DNA from: Ichthyophonus hoferi
Taxonomy: Eukaryota; Opisthokonta; Ichthyosporea; Ichthyophonida; Ichthyophonidae
DNA length: 12,623 bases
Assembly (NCBI GenBank): GCA_002751075.1
Contig: NAOQ01000533.1
Span: forward strand, 3,194 to 15,816
Direction: 5' to 3'
The position numbers and the translations under genes are program-made. Of this stretch, positions 8,472 to 12,623 are shown piece after piece; the first letter of the stretch is position 1, and every line of letters starts with the position of its first letter. The notes beneath the pieces are model-generated. The model did no database searches and had not been told where the DNA came from. It saw only the letters and a list, made by a program, of their open reading frames with translations.

Positions 8472-8616
8472 CTATACTGAATCAAGCTCTTTTGCCTTTG
8501 TTTTATTCTGTGCTTGCAATTGTAGCACCCATTCATAATGTGTAACATAATAGCTACTCAGACTGCTATCGGTATTGTTATAATCCAACTTGCCGCCATT
8601 GCTTGAGATAGCTTGA
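8472..8616 (-). CDS. Coding-like minus-strand segment, unknown, possible exon
   Basis: After a candidate acceptor (TATATAG, AG at 8618-8617, with a CT-rich tract further upstream) the minus strand reads 47 codons, beginning QAISSNGGKLDYNNTD, to TAG at 8474-8472. The C-terminal part (YEWVLQLQAQNKTKAKELD) is helix-like and clearly protein-like. A candidate donor (GTATAG) begins at 8477, just before the stop, so the segment could be an internal exon of 8616-8478 that splices on to the ORF ending at 7310. Beyond the TAG the same frame stays open for about 24 more coding-looking codons, beginning LQKKPEADPVPER. Either the stop is a decay mark in an old exon, or the true exon structure differs. I do not recognise the family. 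The plus strand is also partly open but looks less protein-like. Confidence 0.4.
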
Positions 8617-9562
8617 CTATATATGTATATATAATATACATCCAATCAGAACAAAAGAGGATAAGATCCGGTTAAACGCTTTAGAAAGCCAAGTTACCAA
8701 GTTATTGTGTTTTATCCATATATGAATTAACAACTTTACGCGTCACCACTATAACTAGCGGAAAGAAAATCTATTACAAATATATTGCTATTAGTTAGCT
8801 AATAAAGCTATAATGTTGTGGTGGTGGCCATCAAGTGGCATGGAAAATACGCCAAGTTAAAAGGGCTTTTAAAATAGAAACAACAGTCATCAAGGTATGG
8901 CAAAGTTTATTTTTATAATATATATCTCCATATTAATTGTATGATTAAAAAATGTGATTATAGACCAATAAAGGCAGCATTCCAAGGATTAATCACAATA
9001 AAAACAAACCAATTAGAAACAAATCCAATCTGGCACATTTATTTTAGATCATGAGTACGTCCAGAAACCATTAATCTATTGAGCTTTAATGAGAAGAATA
9101 CATCATCGGTAGGTATGTACGCGTAATAGCGTTGCAATAATGAGACATAAGTTATTCAAAAAATGAAAAAAAAAGATAAAAAATATTTGAAAAGTAATGC
9201 CAAGAGGCATAAATTATGTAAAGAAAATGTGAGATAAGAAAGATAAAAATCATAGTCAATAATCCTAAACGAATCATTATTGACAACGACCTTGACCAAA
9301 TACCTTTTGGCTAAAAACCCCATACTAATTTACATATAATTGGCAAATGGTTACCTTGGTAGGATGAATAACTATAAACAATTTATATATATATGCAATG
9401 AATACTTTTTATGCTCTTAAATATACACTTGACAATTTTAACTGTAAGAAACTTGCCTTGAATATATATATACTAGTGATAACGTTATTTTTTTAACGTT
9501 TAACTATAATCGTGTAATTTGAAAATTGGGTTCGTTGAAAATGTTACATTTTTTACTGAAGT
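8617..9562. other. AT-rich intergenic region upstream of the subtilase
   Basis: No supported exon on either strand. Seen: a 42-codon minus-strand T-rich ORF (about 9276-9148) that reads as a hydrophobic run and is probably compositional; a GGTCAAGGTCG nuclear-receptor-like half site on the minus strand near 9287-9297; and a short hairpin at 9481-9500. This region should hold the promoter of the minus-strand gene. Confidence 0.5.
9481..9500. repeat. Short T-loop hairpin
   Basis: AACGTTA (9481-9487) and its inverted copy TAACGTT (9494-9500) flank six T bases. The 7-bp stem lies 280-300 bases upstream of the subtilase start. Possible regulatory dyad, with no known match. Confidence 0.4.
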
Positions 9563-9599
9563 TTATCTGAAATGATATATAGATCTCATGATAGATAAG
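9563..9599. promoter_or_regulatory. GATA-factor site pair
   Basis: TTATCT (9563-9568, a GATA core on the minus strand) and AGATAAG (9593-9599, plus strand) lie just upstream of a TATA box. A further GGATAA occurs at about 9606-9611. WGATAAG is the core bound by animal GATA factors, which commonly drive gut or endodermal protease genes. A role here is inferred from motif and position. Confidence 0.4.
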
Positions 9600-9613
9600 C
9601 TGTTAGGATAAAG

Positions 9614-9621
9614 TATATAAG
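9614..9621 (+). promoter_or_regulatory. TATA box of the subtilase gene
   Basis: TATATAAG fits the TATAWAAG consensus exactly. A TCA initiator-like triplet at 9644-9646 lies about 32 bases downstream, the usual spacing. This predicts a start near 9646 and a 5' leader of about 134 bases. Confidence 0.55.
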
Positions 9622-9763
9622 TCAACTGTTTCTGAAGTTATAATCAGAAGAAGTTTTCTCTGTTTAAAATCTTCTTTTAAAGCTTGTTTCTACAAAATAT
9701 TCTTTTTCATTTACTGAGTTTTAATTTATAAATAAAGACAAGCAATTATCAAAACGTATTAAA

Positions 9764-9774
9764 TTTTTCTATAG
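9764..9774 (+). promoter_or_regulatory. Splice-acceptor-like site 5 bases before the subtilase ATG
   Basis: A T-rich tract ending TTTTTCTATAG stops five bases before the ATG. No good donor is visible between the predicted start near 9646 and this site. It could be the acceptor of a leader intron starting upstream, a trans-splice acceptor, or a chance match. Confidence 0.3.
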
Positions 9775-9779
9775 GCGTC

Positions 9780-12623
9780 ATGATCAAGATTGTACCTGTT
9801 TTCGTTCTGCTGGCGCTACTTCCTGTGTGTAGTAGTAATCACATCACTGAACATGCAAAATGGGTTAATGGTGATGATTCAATGGGCATTGATGAAGCTC
9901 CAGAGAGTGAAATTGTGCTGGTTCTTAAAGAAGGCACAAATATTGAGGAACTAAGTGCCGAAATAGCTAAAAAAAATGTGGAAGCGGGAGACACAGGAGA
10001 CGGAAGCGAAACATATACGGTAATAACTCATTGTTCAACGAATAAAAATATATTTACATTTACATACATAAAGATGTATATGTACATAGACTCATTTATA
10101 TATGTATTCAGGTAAAGGCGTTTTGTCTCATAAGACTATGGCCAACCTTATAATGTTAGAAATATTACCCAACTGATCATAAAACTCATTTTCTGTCCCA
10201 AATACTCAGGCTTTTGATAACGTCAACGTGATCGACATGAAATTTATAAAGGAGGATGTAGCCGTGGACATTATGAATCTTGATGCGTATGTAACTTGTG
10301 CATGGGGGTCCTTTTTAGAAACCTACTTATGTGTGAAAATGCATAACTGCGTCTTTAATAATCCTTGCAATGCATTAAATTAGTTGGCTCAATAAAATTA
10401 TTGCATTCACTAAGAATTAACAGTAACTTTAGATGGCCCTCTCAATGATAATTATTTTTTGATTGCAGTATTTACTAAGAAAACTAACAATTCACAATCA
10501 ATCCTCAATTTAGGGTCGTCTCTGCCGAATCAATAAAGGAAGTCAAAGCAGACCAGGTTTTTACACAAAACTGGGCCTGGGATCGTATTACTCAAAGACT
10601 GGGTCTAGCTGATGGGATAGTTGGAAATTTCCCCGGTGATGGCACTGATGTTGACGTTTACATAGTTGATACCGGCGTTGCTGTAAGTAAAACAGAGTAT
10701 GGCATATACCCACTATGATCCCTGTATTTAGACTTCTTTTTTTGTGATTTTTTGAAAATCAGTCGTTGTATACTGGCCATTGGCCCTTATTTTTGTGTTT
10801 CAAGTCTTTTAGTTTAGTGTCAAGAGATTTAACACTTAAAATGGCGACTAACAGTACATTCTCTTGCACTTCCTCTATTCATTATGTAGGCAAATCATTC
10901 AGATCTCATAGGCAGAGTCACCCTGGGATTTGTCGCACCAGGTATCGGGCCATCTCCTTTAGATGATCATGGGCATGGGTCACATGTGGCCGGGTCAGTT
11001 GGTGGATTAACTTTTGGAATAGCAATGAACTCAAAGCTTATTGCTGTAAAAGTCCTTAATCTTCATGGCTCGGGGTCAACAACTACAGTAGTTGCTGGCC
11101 TAAATTATATCTTGGGACAAATTGCTGCGTAAGTATTACTTAAATTTTCCAATAGAATTTGCCTTTCTCTTTTATTTCTTTGTTTATTTTTTCTACAAAC
11201 CCTAATAGTTTATGACAGACAATATGTTAGGCAAACAAGTAGACCAATTAAGTTAAATGTGTTAATTGTTGGCTTTTTCTTATTTTGTTTCCATCTATTC
11301 CTATTATTCTTCCAGGAATCCGGGACGCAAAGTGGTAGTAAATATGTCGCTTGGGGGTGGTAATAGTCCATCTCTAAAGAATGCCGTACAAATGCTGGTC
11401 GCAGCCGGTGCTATAGTAGTTTGTTCAGCAGGAAACTCGAATAGTGATGCATGCCTTGCATCTCCAGGCAATGCTCCAGGCTCCTACACTGTGGGTGCCA
11501 CAGACATTCATGATCGTATAGCGGGTTTCTCAAGTCACGGTCAATGTGTAGATATATTTGCACCTGGTAAGGATTTTTATCCAACTTCTTGAAATATATT
11601 TATATTAAATTAGAAAAATCAATTTTCTTGGTTAAAAAAAACCGAGGATACCTAGGTAGAAATAAATAAAAAGGGAGATTAAAAAAACTAGATTATGTAC
11701 ATAATGCAAAACAAAATTGAAACACTTTCATGAACTGTTGACACACAACCACCCTATCTAAAATTTATAAACTACCTGCATATTGATAATACGCAAACTG
11801 TGTAAAAATTTTACAATTCTTATTTTTTGACCCTTCTAGTTTTGCTCCATCTTTTCTCCTACCTAATAAACACTCCTCTTACAATGCAGCTCCTTTAAAT
11901 TCTGAACGATTTGCGCCTAACACCCAAACTTGCATAATTTTAACTCATTAACAATCTACCAATAGGAGTGGGAGTATGGAGTGTCCGCAAGGATGGAGGT
12001 TTTGTTGCCTTTTCAGGAACCAGCATGGCGACCCCCCTTGTTTCTGGTGCCATGGCAGTCTTTTGGGCCCTTCATCCTGGAATGACTGCCAATGCGGTGA
12101 GTATCTCCTAAAATTCTCTATGGTGCTAATGTTTAAAATGATATATATATTCACAGTTATGGAACCACATATGAACTTATATGTAAATGTATAACAAATC
12201 CTGTGTACTATAGAAATACAAATGAAACGTCAATGTTCAATGTAATTACATCTATGAGGCAATGGTTATATCAGTTAACCTATTAATCTATTAAAACAAA
12301 AACTTACAAAGAGACAGCAAAACGCTCATACATTACTGCAATCCACAGGTCCGAAGTGCCGTGTCCAACTTGGCCACTCCTAATGTAGTACTAGGAGATA
12401 TACATGGAAGCCCAAATAAATTCCTTTTTGTGCAGCCCAGTAATAATACAGCTGATCCAGGCACACCGTTGGCTTCTAGCACTACTACAACAACTACACG
12501 GACTACTACGTTAGATTTTAGCACTACTACTACAACTACACGGATTACTACGTTGGATTCTAGCACAACCACTACAACTACAACGACTACTACATTGGAT
12601 TCTAGCACCACTACTTCAACTAC
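9780..12623 (+). CDS. Secreted proteinase K-like subtilisin (S8A) with Thr-rich C-terminal tail, 3' end outside the window
   Basis: Extracellular serine endopeptidase made as a preproenzyme. Exons: 9780-10019, 10210-10286, 10514-10682, 10890-11128, 11316-11566, 11966-12096 and 12349 to the window end. Phases agree and all introns are GT-AG. The signal peptide is about residues 1-19 (hydrophobic VPVFVLLALLPV, cut near CSS/N). The I9-like propeptide (about 40-123) contains EIVLVLKEG. The mature enzyme begins near NWAWDRITQR. Catalytic Asp is D158 (VYIVDTG), His is H191 (HGSHVAG), oxyanion Asn is N282 (SAGNSN) and Ser is S345 (GTSMATP). All are present, so the enzyme should be active. The usual His after ATP is Leu350. 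From residue 412 the protein turns into 14-residue Thr-rich repeats. The gene has its own TATA promoter. Closest in style to aqualysin/proteinase K-type proteases of marine invertebrates and distantly to PCSK9. The introns (190-399 bases) hold nothing else recognisable. Confidence 0.93.
12475..12623 (+). repeat. 42-bp minisatellite coding a Thr-rich mucin-like repeat
   Basis: In-frame tandem units of 42 bases at 12475-12516, 12517-12558 and 12559-12600, and a partial unit from 12601 to the window edge. Each encodes 14 residues of the form SSTTTTTTRTTTLD; later units change Ser to Phe and Arg to Thr. Most changes are synonymous within Thr codons. Dense Thr suggests an O-glycosylated stalk. The total number of units is unknown because the window ends inside the array. 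Confidence 0.92.

Noticed and set aside
9131-9157. Possible third copy of the 150-bp repeat (TTGCAATA...GTTATTC)
   Set aside because: Only two short matching words with a poor match between them and no continuation on either side.
9148-9276. Minus-strand 42-codon hydrophobic ORF resembling a signal peptide or membrane segment
   Set aside because: The strand is almost pure T and A, so Phe, Ile and Leu codons without stops are expected. No downstream exon supports it.
12333-12611. Minus-strand Val-rich ORF opposite the Thr repeat
   Set aside because: It is the complement of ACT/ACA repeats in the subtilase exon, a shadow of the real coding strand.
1-12623. tRNA, rRNA, CRISPR, bacterial operons or viral elements
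   Set aside because: No tRNA box pairs, no direct-repeat and spacer pattern, no ribosome-binding sites and no recognisable polymerase, integrase, capsid or envelope motifs were seen.

Overview
The window is nuclear DNA from an animal-like eukaryote. It is strongly AT-rich, its coding sequence is broken into short exons by GT-AG introns of about 200-950 bases, and it carries polyadenylation, Kozak and TATA signals. The two clear genes are a Pin1-type prolyl isomerase and a secreted proteinase K-like subtilase with a Thr-rich tail. Small genes with modest introns, plus this gene content, would fit an early-branching marine invertebrate such as a sponge. That placement is inference only.

Layout, left to right. 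(1) 1-940: the 5' part of a minus-strand gene, seen as two short exons (920-940 and 492-593) that resemble the N-terminus of PCID2, the PCI-domain mRNA-export factor. Its following intron holds a degenerate pentanucleotide array whose strand flips twice (about 107-442). (2) 941-2729: a divergent intergenic region, very AT-rich, with a hairpin at 1103-1140 and two CCAATCAT boxes close to the next gene. (3) 2730-6711: a complete seven-exon PIN1 gene on the plus strand encoding 159 residues, including a 19-base microexon. Its second intron contains an unexplained coding-like ORF. Directly after that ORF lies a repeat of about 150 bp whose second copy starts just past the PIN1 polyadenylation signal. 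(4) 7310-7774: a minus-strand ORF of unknown function, convergent with PIN1. (5) 8472-8616: a second coding-like minus-strand segment, possibly an upstream exon of the same gene or a decayed exon. (6) 9563-9779: a TATA promoter with GATA-type sites. (7) 9780 to the window end: the subtilase gene, seven exons seen, with signal peptide, I9-type propeptide, complete catalytic Asp/His/Asn/Ser set, and a C-terminal 14-residue Thr-rich repeat that runs off the window.

The genes alternate in orientation (-, +, -, +) and share no pathway: an export-type adaptor, a phospho-dependent prolyl isomerase, an unknown and a secreted protease. No single new molecular system is evident. The most interesting items are the two overlooked minus-strand gene fragments, the paired repeat around PIN1, the altered phosphate-binding loop of PIN1, and the subtilase with a mucin-like tail. 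Coordinates come from reading the sequence by eye. Family resemblances come from memory of the families, not from a search.
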